DNA from: Microbacteriaceae bacterium
GTDB taxonomy: Bacteria; Actinomycetota; Actinomycetes; Actinomycetales; Microbacteriaceae
NCBI GenBank assembly: GCA_011620705.1
Contig: WOYR01000225.1
Location: forward strand, 1 to 10,169
Direction: 5' to 3'
DNA length: 10,169 nt
Made by a program: the position numbers and the translations under genes. The notes beneath the pieces are model-generated. The model saw only the letters and a program-made list of their open reading frames with translations. It was not told the origin of the DNA and made no database searches. Position 1 is the stretch's first letter. Every line of letters begins with the position of its first letter. Positions 1 to 6,443 of this stretch are shown piece after piece.

Positions 1-550
1 GGTCCGGGGGCACAGCTTCGACCACATGGAGACGCACGTTGGGCGAGCTCGAATCAACGAGCAGGTAGCTCTTCAGAAGTTGCGGCAGATCGCTACCACC
101 CACATAACCCTCGAACTCCCGTGCGGCGGAGAGTCCTGATCGTGGATCACTGATGCCGGATGCGATGACCCGTCGGTCCGCGATGAGTTCGGCGAAGTCC
201 GCGGGGTTTCCGGCGACATCCACGAGTCGCAGCTCCCGCGACCGCAGCCACGAATACAAGAGGTCGAGAGGCTGCTTCGCAGCTCGGAGACGATCCATGT
301 ACTTGCCGAGGAAGAACCGTTCTTGCGAATCCAGCTCGAGCTGCTCGCCGGATAGCGCGCCGATGACGAGCTTCGCCATTCGAGCACTCAACGGCCGACC
401 GCTCACTCCTCGACGGTTGATCTCCTGCTGGTCGATCACCCACGACCGTCCGACGCGCTGGGCCTTCACTCGCCCGGCAGCGATCATGGCGTGGGCGCGC
501 TGACGCGAAACCCCACGGGCCTCGGCGAATTCCGGAACGCTCAGTTGCAT
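1..550 (-). CDS. Helix-turn-helix (excisionase/MerR-like) DNA-binding protein, 3' end cut by window edge
   Basis: An open frame of 183 codons starts at the ATG at 548-550 and runs without a stop off the left edge, so the C-terminus is missing. Residues 1-40 (MQLSVPEFAEARGVSRQRAH, then a basic stretch ending GRSWVID) look like the winged helix-turn-helix of excisionase-type DNA-binding domains. The rest (about 50-183) is a mixed alpha/beta region with segments such as ELIADRRVIASGISD and SSPNVRLHVVEA. I associate this architecture with actinobacterial proteins encoded beside nucleotidyltransferase-type toxins, but the partner would lie outside the window, so that role is only an inference. The start is supported by an abrupt promoter with almost no leader and no Shine-Dalgarno. 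It could instead be an ordinary transcriptional regulator. Third codon positions are less G/C-biased than in the sugar operon, which fits an accessory gene. Confidence 0.75.
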   Translation of the reverse strand, partial: MQLSVPEFAEARGVSRQRAHAMIAAGRVKAQRVGRSWVIDQQEINRRGVSGRPLSARMAKLVIGALSGEQLELDSQERFFLGKYMDRLRAAKQPLDLLYSWLRSRELRLVDVAGNPADFAELIADRRVIASGISDPRSGLSAAREFEGYVGGSDLPQLLKSYLLVDSSSPNVRLHVVEAVPPD

Positions 551-585
551 TGAACAAGTGTAGTCAAACGACAATAGAAGTTCAA
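551..585 (-). promoter_or_regulatory. Sigma70-type promoter of the HTH gene, probably leaderless, with flanking inverted hexamers
   Basis: Read on the minus strand, a -35 box TTGAAC (580-585) is followed by a 17-base spacer and a -10 box TACACT (557-562). Only six bases separate the -10 box from the ATG at 550. Transcription should therefore begin at or next to the start codon, giving a leaderless mRNA, which is common in actinobacteria. The -35 hexamer TTGAAC and the GTTCAA ending at the start codon (plus strand 550-555) are perfect inverted repeats flanking the core promoter, so they could be half-sites for an autoregulator. The promoter is well supported by spacing; the operator idea is inference. 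Confidence 0.6.
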
Positions 586-714
586 TCCGCTGCGAAGTCG
601 AGCGGCTGTGCAAGCGTGACACCGGTCGCCTTGTGAACGACTTAGCCTTTGGCCGGCACTGATGAATCCCGGGGGTGTCGGCTCAGGTGCCCAGCTCGCG
701 TGCAAGTCCCGTAC

Positions 715-1161
715 TCAAGCAACAGTGTCGCGAGGCACGATCCAAGCGTGCTTGAAGCCCGGCGTCACCGACGCGACGTGCTCGAAGTCGCTGTCGTAGT
801 GGAAGATCGTTGCGTTGTTGCGGATGCCGTACGCGGCGATCAATGTGTCGATGGCGCCGACGCTCCGCAGCAGGCCGCCGTTCCAGAGCCGATTCTGCAG
901 TTCGAGCACATCGGCGCTCGTCGGCGCCTGCGGACATTCGGGGAACGCTGCAAGCTGCTTCATCACCTGATCGTGGTCGGCGCGGCTCCTCGCGCTGAAT
1001 CCGACTTCGGCGGCCACGGGCGGGCAGATCATGATGGCGCTCGGGCTGTGGAGATTGACGAGCGCGACAAGACTCGCCCGGGCATCCGGGCTGGTGGACA
1101 GTCGAGCCCAGACGCTATTGTCGACGATGAAGCGTTCGGGCTCCGGTCTGCTACGCGCCAC
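715..1161 (-). CDS. vapC: VapC-family PIN-domain ribonuclease toxin
   Basis: A 148-residue PIN-domain protein, the usual VapC length. These toxins are Mg-dependent endoribonucleases that cleave tRNA or rRNA when the antitoxin is lost. The acidic active-site set is visible: Asp14 in FIVDNS, Glu52 in VAAEVGF, Asp105 in GAIDTLIAAYG, and Asp123/Asp125 in HYDSDFEHVA. The gene starts with GTG at 1159-1161, overlapping the last 11 bases of the upstream antitoxin gene in another frame. No strong ribosome-binding site precedes it, so translation is probably coupled to vapB, which keeps toxin below antitoxin. The toxin appears intact, with no frameshift or missing catalytic residue. The RNA target cannot be predicted from this sequence. 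Confidence 0.92.
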   Translation of the reverse strand: MARSRPEPERFIVDNSVWARLSTSPDARASLVALVNLHSPSAIMICPPVAAEVGFSARSRADHDQVMKQLAAFPECPQAPTSADVLELQNRLWNGGLLRSVGAIDTLIAAYGIRNNATIFHYDSDFEHVASVTPGFKHAWIVPRDTVA

Positions 1162-1348
1162 TGGCGATCTTGGTGGGGTGCTCGTCGAGGCTCAGCTGGG
1201 CGATCGCGTCGATCGCCTCGAGCTGCTGCTTGCGCATGACGACGTCGCGAAGGGCGAGGTTGATCGCCTCACGATTCGTGCGCACGCCGTAGGTGGCCTT
1301 CGCCTGCCGGAGCATCTCCGGGTCGATGTCGACGCTGGTGACTGCCAT
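1151..1348 (-). CDS. vapB: VapB-family antitoxin
   Basis: A 65-residue protein whose first half matches VapB antitoxins with a ribbon-helix-helix DNA-binding fold. The beta strand TSVDID is followed by PEMLRQAKATYGVRTNREAINLAL (two helices, written here in parts: residues 10-33). The C-terminal tail (about 35-65) is the part expected to wrap around and inhibit the PIN toxin encoded directly downstream. The ATG at 1346-1348 is chosen because a perfect AGGAGG (1355-1360) lies six bases upstream. In this family the antitoxin, alone or with the toxin, represses its own promoter; the AT-rich symmetric sequence just upstream is the likely site. The 11-base overlap with vapC makes them one transcription and translation unit. 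Confidence 0.9.
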   Translation of the reverse strand: MAVTSVDIDPEMLRQAKATYGVRTNREAINLALRDVVMRKQQLEAIDAIAQLSLDEHPTKIASGA

Positions 1349-1364
1349 GAGCGACCTCCTGTGT

Positions 1365-1394
1365 CTATATAAGGATGATATCCAAGCTATATAG
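1365..1394 (-). promoter_or_regulatory. vapBC promoter/operator region with paired CTATATA boxes
   Basis: An AT-rich island in otherwise GC-rich DNA, immediately upstream of the vapB ribosome-binding site. It contains CTATATAA (1365-1372) and CTATATAG (1387-1394), 22 bases apart, or about two helical turns. The two boxes can also be read as an inverted pair, and between them lie GGAT (1373-1376) and ATCC (1380-1383), a second short dyad. The TATATA elements would serve as the -10 box; the copy nearer the gene gives a leader of roughly 15 bases. I see no convincing -35 hexamer at the right distance from either copy. Autoregulation by VapB or VapBC at this site is inferred from family behaviour. 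Confidence 0.5.
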
Positions 1395-1505
1395 GTTTGT
1401 CTCGAGCATCAGGAGGCGCGTGCGTCGTCCCAACCGTTTCGCGGAGACACTCGTCGATCGTGAAAAGGTACACGAGCGGATTGCGCGAGGAGCGGATCAC
1501 ATTGT

Positions 1506-2402
1506 CTACTCGACGCGAGACGAGCGGGCGCAGCGGAAGCCGAGGTGCGTGGTGGAGGAGTCCTCGGTCTGGGCGCTGCGGGCGGCGGGTCGGTAGCGCA
1601 GGCAGTACTCGGGCGCGCACAGGTGCGAGCCGCCCTTGGTCACGTGCCGCGGAGTCGCCTCGCCCGGCGCGACGCTGCCGCTGCGCGCGGAGTCGGGCGA
1701 GCACATGCAGGTCGTCGCGGGATCCTGCAGTCGGTCGGTCCACCAGGTGGAGGTCCACTCCCACGTGTTGCCGGTCATCTCGTGCAGCCCGAAGCCGTTC
1801 GGCGGGAAGCTCCCGACCGGCGCGCTCCCGACCCACGATCCCGTCCCGGCGCCCGTGTTGAGGTACGGGAACCGGCCCTGCCAGCTGTTCGCGCGCATGC
1901 CGTCGTTCGGCTCGTCGCCCCAGGCGAACACGGCCTGGTCGAGCCCGCCGCGCGCGGCGTACTCCCACTCCGCCTCCGTCGGCAGGCGCTTACCGGCCCA
2001 CGCCGCGAACGCGGTCGCGTCGGCGTAGGCGACCTGCACCACGGGGTGGTCGTCCTTCCCGCCGATCGAGGAGTCCGGGCCGTACGGGTGCCGCCAGTTC
2101 GCGCCGGCCACCCACCGCCACCACTGCCGCCAGTCCCGCAGATCCACCGGACCCTCGGTCGGCGTGAACACCAGAGCGCCCGGTTCCAGCGAAGCGAGCT
2201 GCGCGCCTGGGAACATCGCGGGATCCAGCGGCTGCTCAGCCGTCGTCACGTACCCGGTCGCCGCCACGAACTCCGCGAACTCCGCGTTGGTCACCGCATG
2301 CCGGTCGAGCTCGAAGGGCTGCACCCACTCCTCGTGGACCGGGCCCTCCTCCGGATAGAAGTCCGACCCCATCCGGTATGCGCCGCCGGGCAGCGCGATC
2401 AT
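1506..2402 (-). CDS. Formylglycine-generating enzyme (sulfatase-modifying factor)
   Basis: Oxidises the active-site cysteine of type I sulfatases (C-x-P-x-R motif) to C-alpha-formylglycine, the residue needed for sulfate ester hydrolysis. About 298 residues, close to known bacterial FGEs. The N-terminal signature reads IALPGGAYRMGSDFYPEEGP, followed by the VTNAEFAEFV segment, KRLPTEAEWEYAARGG, GLHEMTGNTWEW and the C-terminal GGSHLCAPEYCLRYRPAARS. Two cysteines four residues apart in that last block (Cys262 and Cys267) match the copper-binding redox pair of aerobic FGE. No signal peptide, so it acts in the cytoplasm. The ATG at 2400-2402 follows GAGG; an upstream GTG at 2414 with a GGGGGTGA-like site is also possible and adds four residues. 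It is the last gene of the transporter operon, opposite the two sulfatase genes it presumably matures. No clear terminator follows. Confidence 0.95.
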   Translation of the reverse strand: MIALPGGAYRMGSDFYPEEGPVHEEWVQPFELDRHAVTNAEFAEFVAATGYVTTAEQPLDPAMFPGAQLASLEPGALVFTPTEGPVDLRDWRQWWRWVAGANWRHPYGPDSSIGGKDDHPVVQVAYADATAFAAWAGKRLPTEAEWEYAARGGLDQAVFAWGDEPNDGMRANSWQGRFPYLNTGAGTGSWVGSAPVGSFPPNGFGLHEMTGNTWEWTSTWWTDRLQDPATTCMCSPDSARSGSVAPGEATPRHVTKGGSHLCAPEYCLRYRPAARSAQTEDSSTTHLGFRCARSSRVE

Positions 2403-2421
2403 GTCGTCCCTCACCCCGCGC

Positions 2422-3219
2422 TCACCCCCAGCCCTCGGAGTCCCTGGCGAGCAGATTCACGCTCAGCGACCACGTCATCGTCTCGCCGGCGGCCAAGGTG
2501 CGGCGCCGGGCGCCCACATCATCCGCCGAGCGGCCCACGAAGGTCTTCGGTTCGACGGCGAGGATCTCATGTCCTCGACGCCAGGTCAGCAATCCAGGGA
2601 GCTCCTCGCGGTCCCAGCGCAGCTCGAGATCGAAATCGGGTTTCGAGCATCTCAGTCGCGCCTCGCCGACCCCATGGCCCACTGCGTGTTCGACGTGCTC
2701 GTCCCGGATGAGTGGCGTCCATGACCCCGCAGACCTCAGCGCGGTGATGCCCAGCTGCTGCAGGTCGAAGCACGGGTGCTCGCCGGCGGCGAGCACCTCG
2801 AAGGGATCGGGCGACCCGTTGCAGGCCTCCGTGATCACGCTCAGCTTCGCGCCATCGAGCTGAGTTCTGCGCGTGAGCAGCACCGAGTCCGTGAGCAGCG
2901 CCTCGGTCGTCAGCCGAGTCCCGTCATCGTGCACAACATCCCACCCGATGCGCGGTGCTTCGCCGTGAAGCCGGACGTCGGTGCGCGACCCCGGTCCACC
3001 TGCCATCGGGAACATCGGGAACCACCCACCGATGAAGACGCATCGCTCGAAGTAGTCGCGCGACGCCTCGCCGGTGGGACCCAGATCGGACGGCAGGGGC
3101 CGACGTGCTCCGCTCCACAGCAGTTCCACGCCACTGGGCCGATCCACGATCGACGTGATCGTGCAGCCGTGCTCCGGCAGCACCTCGACTCGGAGTCGCT
3201 CGGATTCGAGACGGATCAC
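2422..3219 (-). CDS. Aldose 1-epimerase (galactose mutarotase-like) family protein
   Basis: A 265-residue protein of the galactose-mutarotase-like beta-sandwich fold, which interconverts alpha and beta anomers of sugars or binds sugar rings. The expected catalytic positions are present: His85 in VRLHGEAPR, His148 in AGEHPCFDL and Glu223 in LAVEPKTFVGRS, corresponding by pattern to the two histidines and the glutamate base of GalM enzymes. No signal peptide, so it is cytoplasmic. The GTG start at 3217-3219 lies one base after the permease stop, with AAAGG five bases upstream. The stop is 19 bases before the FGE ATG. Its place between importer and FGE suggests it handles the anomers of the imported or desulfated sugar. 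The exact sugar is unknown, and a non-enzymatic sugar-binding role is possible. Confidence 0.82.
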   Translation of the reverse strand: MIRLESERLRVEVLPEHGCTITSIVDRPSGVELLWSGARRPLPSDLGPTGEASRDYFERCVFIGGWFPMFPMAGGPGSRTDVRLHGEAPRIGWDVVHDDGTRLTTEALLTDSVLLTRRTQLDGAKLSVITEACNGSPDPFEVLAAGEHPCFDLQQLGITALRSAGSWTPLIRDEHVEHAVGHGVGEARLRCSKPDFDLELRWDREELPGLLTWRRGHEILAVEPKTFVGRSADDVGARRRTLAAGETMTWSLSVNLLARDSEGWG

Positions 3220-3220
3220 G

Positions 3221-4051
3221 TCAGCCTTTGACCGCTCCCCGGGTCAGCCCCGCCACGATCTGCCGATTCGCCACGATCCCCAGCACGATGATCGGCACGG
3301 CGGTCACGACGCCGACTGCGGCCATCGGCCCGTACTGGATCTGCTGCGGCTGGATGAGCGTGGCGATGCCGACCGTCAGCGGGGCGCTGGTGCCGCCCGT
3401 CGTGAACACGAGGCCGAAGAGGAACTCGTTCCACACCTGGATCGCCGTGAAGATCGTGATGGCGGAGATCCCCGGCATGGCGAGCGGCAGCATGATCCTG
3501 CGGAACGCGCCGAAGTCGCTCGCACCGTCGATCGCCGCTGACTCCCGCAGCTCCACCGGGATCGAGTCGAAGTAGAACTTGGCCATGATGACGGCGAACG
3601 GCAGGTTGAAGACGGCGTCGAGCAGGATGAGCGCGCCGAGGGTGTTGTTGAGGTGCAGCGTGTTCAGCAGCACGAAGATGCCGGGCACCAGTGTCATCGG
3701 CGGGACGACCTGCAGCAGCCCGAGCCCGGCGAGCACGATCAGCACGCCGCGCGGCGACCAGTTCAGCTGGCTGAGGCTGTAGCCGGCGAGCGCCGCGACC
3801 ACGACGCAGAGAGCGGTGCCGAGCACCACGATGAGGAGGCTGTTGAGCACCTGGCGGCCGTAGTCGGCGCTCGGATCGAAGACGCTCTGGAAGTTCTGCA
3901 GAGCGAAGCTGATGTCGATGCCGGGGGCGACGATGGCGCGCGACTGCAGGAACGCGGTCACGATCAGCCAGACGATCGGGAGAATGGTGAGCACCGCTGT
4001 CGCGATGAGGATGATCGCGATGATGACGCGGGAGGAGAGGGAGCTACGCAC
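3221..4051 (-). CDS. Sugar ABC transporter permease, MalG type (CUT1)
   Basis: A 276-residue inner-membrane protein with about six hydrophobic segments, the first at residues 9-34. The cytoplasmic EAA loop is seen at about 166-190 (VELRESAAIDGASDFGAFRR, then IMLPL); it docks to the ATPase subunit. Forms the transmembrane channel together with the preceding permease. The GTG start at 4049-4051 has a strong GGAGGT (4058-4063) six bases upstream, and the gene overlaps the end of the first permease gene by eight bases. The next gene starts one base after its stop. Family assignment to carbohydrate uptake (CUT1, MalFG-like) is firm; the substrate is not visible. No ATPase gene accompanies it in the window. 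Confidence 0.95.
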   Translation of the reverse strand: MRSSLSSRVIIAIILIATAVLTILPIVWLIVTAFLQSRAIVAPGIDISFALQNFQSVFDPSADYGRQVLNSLLIVVLGTALCVVVAALAGYSLSQLNWSPRGVLIVLAGLGLLQVVPPMTLVPGIFVLLNTLHLNNTLGALILLDAVFNLPFAVIMAKFYFDSIPVELRESAAIDGASDFGAFRRIMLPLAMPGISAITIFTAIQVWNEFLFGLVFTTGGTSAPLTVGIATLIQPQQIQYGPMAAVGVVTAVPIIVLGIVANRQIVAGLTRGAVKG

Positions 4052-4982
4052 TGCGGAACCTCCGGGTCAGGCCGCGGGCGCCGAGTCCGAGAAGGACGAC
4101 GACGAGCATGATGAGCAGGACGGTGAGGCTGAGGGCGGCGCCGTAGCCGTAGTCGAACCGGTCGAAGATGACCGATCGCAGGTAGATGCTGATCACCGTC
4201 GTGGCGTCCCCGGGCCCGCCGAAGGTGAGCAGGTACATCTCGTCGAAGACCTTCACACCCATGACGACGCGGATCGCGGCGGCGCCGGCGATCGCCGGAA
4301 CGAGGAGCGGCAGGATCACGGAGCGAGCCGTCTGGAATGCGCTCGCGCCGTCCACCGAAGCGGCCTCGATGATGGAGGAGTCGATCCCGCGCAGCGCGGT
4401 GTAGACGAAGAGGAAGACGATCGGGGTCCAGTGCCACACGTCGACGCCGATGATCGCGGCCATCGCCCCGGCCTTCTGCCCGAGGAGCGTCTGGATCGGC
4501 AGGTGCAATGCGGAGAGCACCTTGTTGATGAGGCCGAACTGCGGGCTGAGCAGCAGGAGCCAGATGATGCTGATGACGACCGGCGCGATGATCGCCGGGA
4601 GGATCAGCACGTTCTGGAACAGCTGCTGGCCGCGCACCATCCGATCCGTCAGCAGGGCCAGGATCGTGCCGAGGACGACCGTGATGACCACCGTCGCGAT
4701 GATGAACACGGCGGAGTTGACAAGGGACGTGATGAAGGTGGTGTCGGCCGGGATCCGTTCGAAGTTGCCGAATCCGATGGGCGTGTAGTCGAACTGGCCC
4801 GCGACGATCCGCACCTGCCCGAACGCCATCCAGATCATGGCGCCGAGCGGGAATGCGATGAGCCCGAGGATGAGGACGATGAGGGGCAGCACCGCGAGGT
4901 ACTTGAATGCGCCGCCGCCTTGATGACGTCGGCGCGGGGTCGAGACGCGCGGCGGCGTCTCGACCCCGAGCCGGGAGGTCAC
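4044..4982 (-). CDS. Sugar ABC transporter permease, MalF type (CUT1)
   Basis: A 312-residue permease with a basic cytoplasmic N-terminus (PRRRHQGGG around residues 16-24), a first membrane helix at about 29-54 and an EAA loop at about 206-225 (EAASVDGASAFQTARSVILP). Pairs with the MalG-type permease downstream. The start is GTG at 4980-4982, which overlaps the binding protein's TGA as GTGA. The frame stays open much further upstream, but that part lies inside the binding-protein gene, and the next in-frame GTG falls inside the first membrane helix. There is no clear ribosome-binding site, so coupling to the upstream gene is likely. Its first codons contain a perfect 13-bp inverted repeat (separate entry). 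Confidence 0.92.
   Translation of the reverse strand: MTSRLGVETPPRVSTPRRRHQGGGAFKYLAVLPLIVLILGLIAFPLGAMIWMAFGQVRIVAGQFDYTPIGFGNFERIPADTTFITSLVNSAVFIIATVVITVVLGTILALLTDRMVRGQQLFQNVLILPAIIAPVVISIIWLLLLSPQFGLINKVLSALHLPIQTLLGQKAGAMAAIIGVDVWHWTPIVFLFVYTALRGIDSSIIEAASVDGASAFQTARSVILPLLVPAIAGAAAIRVVMGVKVFDEMYLLTFGGPGDATTVISIYLRSVIFDRFDYGYGAALSLTVLLIMLVVVLLGLGARGLTRRFRSA
4936..4967 (-). repeat. Perfect 13-bp stem, 6-base loop hairpin inside the first permease codons
   Basis: Arms GGGGTCGAGACGC (4936-4948) and GCGTCTCGACCCC (4955-4967) are exact reverse complements around a six-base loop. The structure begins 11 bases after the stop of the binding-protein gene and covers codons 6 to 16 of the MalF-type permease. 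No T-run follows in the direction of transcription. Hairpins at the binding-protein/permease junction of sugar transporter operons (as in malE-malF) are known to stabilise the upstream message and lower downstream expression; that role here is inferred. Confidence 0.75.
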
Positions 4983-6289
4983 TTCAGATATCCCGCATCG
5001 GTGACGACCTTCTTGACCCCGTCGCTCAGCTGCTTCGCGGCCTGATCGACCGTGATGTTGCCTGCGATGAAATCGTTGAGGATCTTGTCGGTGGTGCTGA
5101 GGAACTGCGGTGCGAAGGTGTAGCGGATGCCGCCTCGGACCGTCTTGTTCGAGTCGATGACGGCCTTCAACTCCGGCCGGTCGGTCGTGATATCGGTGCG
5201 CGTGGTGATGCCGCCGTAACCTGCCCACTTCTGCATCTCGGCCTTGCTCGTGACGAAGCTCATGAACTTCCACGCTGCCGAGGTGCGGTCCTTGGGCAGA
5301 CCGCTCGGCACGCCGACGACCCAGGTGCCGGCGACCGGCGTGCCGACCGGCATCGTCGTGTAGCCGATCTTGCCGGCCACCGAGGATGCAGTCTGGTCCT
5401 CGAGGGAGGGCGCGACGGCGGCGACGAAGGCGCCCTGCAGCGCGTTGCCGCCCTGCATGACGGCGGTCTCACCGGCCTGGTCGAGGGATTGCGGCGATGC
5501 GGGGCCGAGCGCGGCGAGCTTCTTCCACGTCGTCAGCGCCTCGCGGGTGGCCGAGCTGTCGATGGCGGGAGTCCAGTCGCCCTTGCCCTCGTTCTTGAAC
5601 CACTTGCCTCCGTAGGAGTAGAGGATCGAGTCGAAATCGTAGGTGGGCGTCACGCCGCGGAGCACGTAGCCGTTCGTCGCGTCACCGGAGTCCTTCGCCT
5701 TCTGGCCGTTCGCGATCACCTGGTCCCAGGTGGTCGGCGCCTTCAGTCCGAGCTTGCTGTAGAGGTCCGTGCGGTACATGAAGACATGGATGTTGCCGTT
5801 GATCGGCAGCGCGTACGGCTCACCCGAGTCGGTCGTCGTGCGGAGTTTGCTGTCCCACTGACCGACGCCGTCGAAGCGCATGACCCCGCTGGGCCAGGTG
5901 AAGCCCTGGTCGACCTGCTTGAGCGGCTGGAGCCACTTCGAGTCGTAGAACTGCCCGACCCACTGCTCGTTGACGAGCATGACGTCGAAGGCGTTCGACC
6001 CCGACTGAGCGGCGTTCGCCTCCTGCGTCTGGAGCCCGGCGAACGGGAAGACCTTGAGGTCGACCTTGACGCCGGTCTTGGCCTCGTAGTCGGCGACGAC
6101 CTTCTGGTAGCTCGGCAGCCACGGTGCCTGCGCTGCTGCGACGGTGATCTCCTTGACGTTCGCCCCGGGGTCGGTGCTCGCGGTCGGGGATGCGGTCGAG
6201 CCGCCTCCGCTCGAGCAGCCTGCAAGCAGGCCGGCGAGCGCGATCGTCGCGACCGCTGTGGCGGCGACGGTGGTGTGTTTGGACTTCAC
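4979..6289 (-). CDS. Sugar ABC transporter solute-binding lipoprotein (family 1)
   Basis: A 436-residue extracellular solute-binding protein of the SBP_bac_1 type, which captures the sugar outside the membrane and hands it to the two permeases. The start is GTG at 6287-6289, because AAGGAG (6296-6301) lies six bases upstream and the lipoprotein signal starts there (KSKHTTVAATAVATIALAG, then lipobox LLAGC with the lipidated Cys25). Earlier in-frame starts would place 22 arginine-rich residues before the signal. A Ser/Gly/Thr linker (about 26-42) precedes the binding fold, in which blocks such as EPYALPINGNIHVFMYR and AAWKFMSFVTSKAEMQKWAG are characteristic. First gene of the operon and probably the most highly expressed. 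The ligand is inferred to be a sulfated saccharide only from the neighbouring sulfatases and FGE. Confidence 0.94.
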   Translation of the reverse strand: MKSKHTTVAATAVATIALAGLLAGCSSGGGSTASPTASTDPGANVKEITVAAAQAPWLPSYQKVVADYEAKTGVKVDLKVFPFAGLQTQEANAAQSGSNAFDVMLVNEQWVGQFYDSKWLQPLKQVDQGFTWPSGVMRFDGVGQWDSKLRTTTDSGEPYALPINGNIHVFMYRTDLYSKLGLKAPTTWDQVIANGQKAKDSGDATNGYVLRGVTPTYDFDSILYSYGGKWFKNEGKGDWTPAIDSSATREALTTWKKLAALGPASPQSLDQAGETAVMQGGNALQGAFVAAVAPSLEDQTASSVAGKIGYTTMPVGTPVAGTWVVGVPSGLPKDRTSAAWKFMSFVTSKAEMQKWAGYGGITTRTDITTDRPELKAVIDSNKTVRGGIRYTFAPQFLSTTDKILNDFIAGNITVDQAAKQLSDGVKKVVTDAGYLK

Positions 6290-6298
6290 TCGATGCTC

Positions 6299-6347
6299 CT
6301 TCGAATCGATACGCCGCGGGGGCGTGCCTCGTATCGCCGCTTCGAAG
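6299..6347 (-). promoter_or_regulatory. Leader stem-loop overlapping the binding-protein ribosome-binding site
   Basis: In the minus-strand leader, CTTCGAA (6341-6347) can pair with TTCGAAG (6299-6305), and CGATACG (6330-6336) with CGTATCG (6307-6313). This gives two 7-bp stems separated by a small internal loop (4 and 1 bases) and a 16-base terminal loop. The outer arm includes the first three bases of the AAGGAG ribosome-binding site, so folding could restrict translation of the transporter operon. The outer 5' arm also belongs to a 16-bp palindrome that could fold on itself instead. Pairing is seen by eye; function is inferred and no known riboswitch class is recognised. Confidence 0.4.
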
Positions 6348-6351
6348 CGGC
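6336..6351. promoter_or_regulatory. 16-bp perfect palindrome, candidate repressor operator
   Basis: GCCGCTTCGAAGCGGC is a perfect palindrome with a central CG, located between the binding-protein gene and its probable promoter, near the predicted transcription start. Size, symmetry and centre resemble LacI-family operators; the local regulator is a ROK protein, so the matching repressor is uncertain. It could alternatively act only as part of an RNA leader structure. Confidence 0.4.
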
Positions 6352-6358
6352 TCACGGC

Positions 6359-6387
6359 AAGTTAGTTTAGACAGAATCACAAGTCAA
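6359..6387 (-). promoter_or_regulatory. Candidate promoter of the transporter-epimerase-FGE operon
   Basis: On the minus strand, TTGACT (6382-6387, five of six consensus bases) is followed by a 17-base spacer and a weak TAACTT (6359-6364); an alternative -10, TAAACT (6364-6369), would leave only 12 bases. The plus-strand TTAGTTT at 6362-6368 overlaps the -10 and resembles one half-site of XylR-type ROK operators, but no matching second half is present. The predicted start would fall next to the 16-bp palindrome. The divergent sulfatase promoter must lie in 6370-6430, where I see no convincing pair of boxes. Confidence 0.35.
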
Positions 6388-6443
6388 TCCGCAAAGGTGT
6401 AAGTTTCTTCGAGCGTCGACATATTCAGGGAGAGGACGCCGCA

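Noticed and set aside
695..720. tRNA T-arm-like string near the end of vapC
   Set aside because: A GCAAGTCCC match is present, but there is no acceptor pairing, D-arm or anticodon arm around it.
1387..1500. A 37-codon minus-strand frame from a GTG just after the FGE stop (begins MIRSSRNPLVYLFTIDEC)
   Set aside because: It reads like protein, but has no ribosome-binding site, ends inside the vapB control region and matches no family I recognise. It could be a gene remnant; not enough to call.
1395..1505. Search for a terminator after the FGE gene
   Set aside because: No GC stem followed by a T-run was found; only a short direct repeat ATCCGCTC. Read-through toward vapBC is therefore possible but not shown.
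4983..5273. Upstream in-frame extension of the MalF-type permease
   Set aside because: It lies within the coding part of the binding protein and shows low-complexity His/Arg-rich sequence; the GTG at 4982 fits the operon and the family length.
4907..6370. Long plus-strand open frame opposite the solute-binding protein gene
   Set aside because: It mirrors the codon pattern of a strongly supported gene on the other strand; the translation is Arg/Val/Asp-rich with no domain. Typical high-GC antisense artefact.
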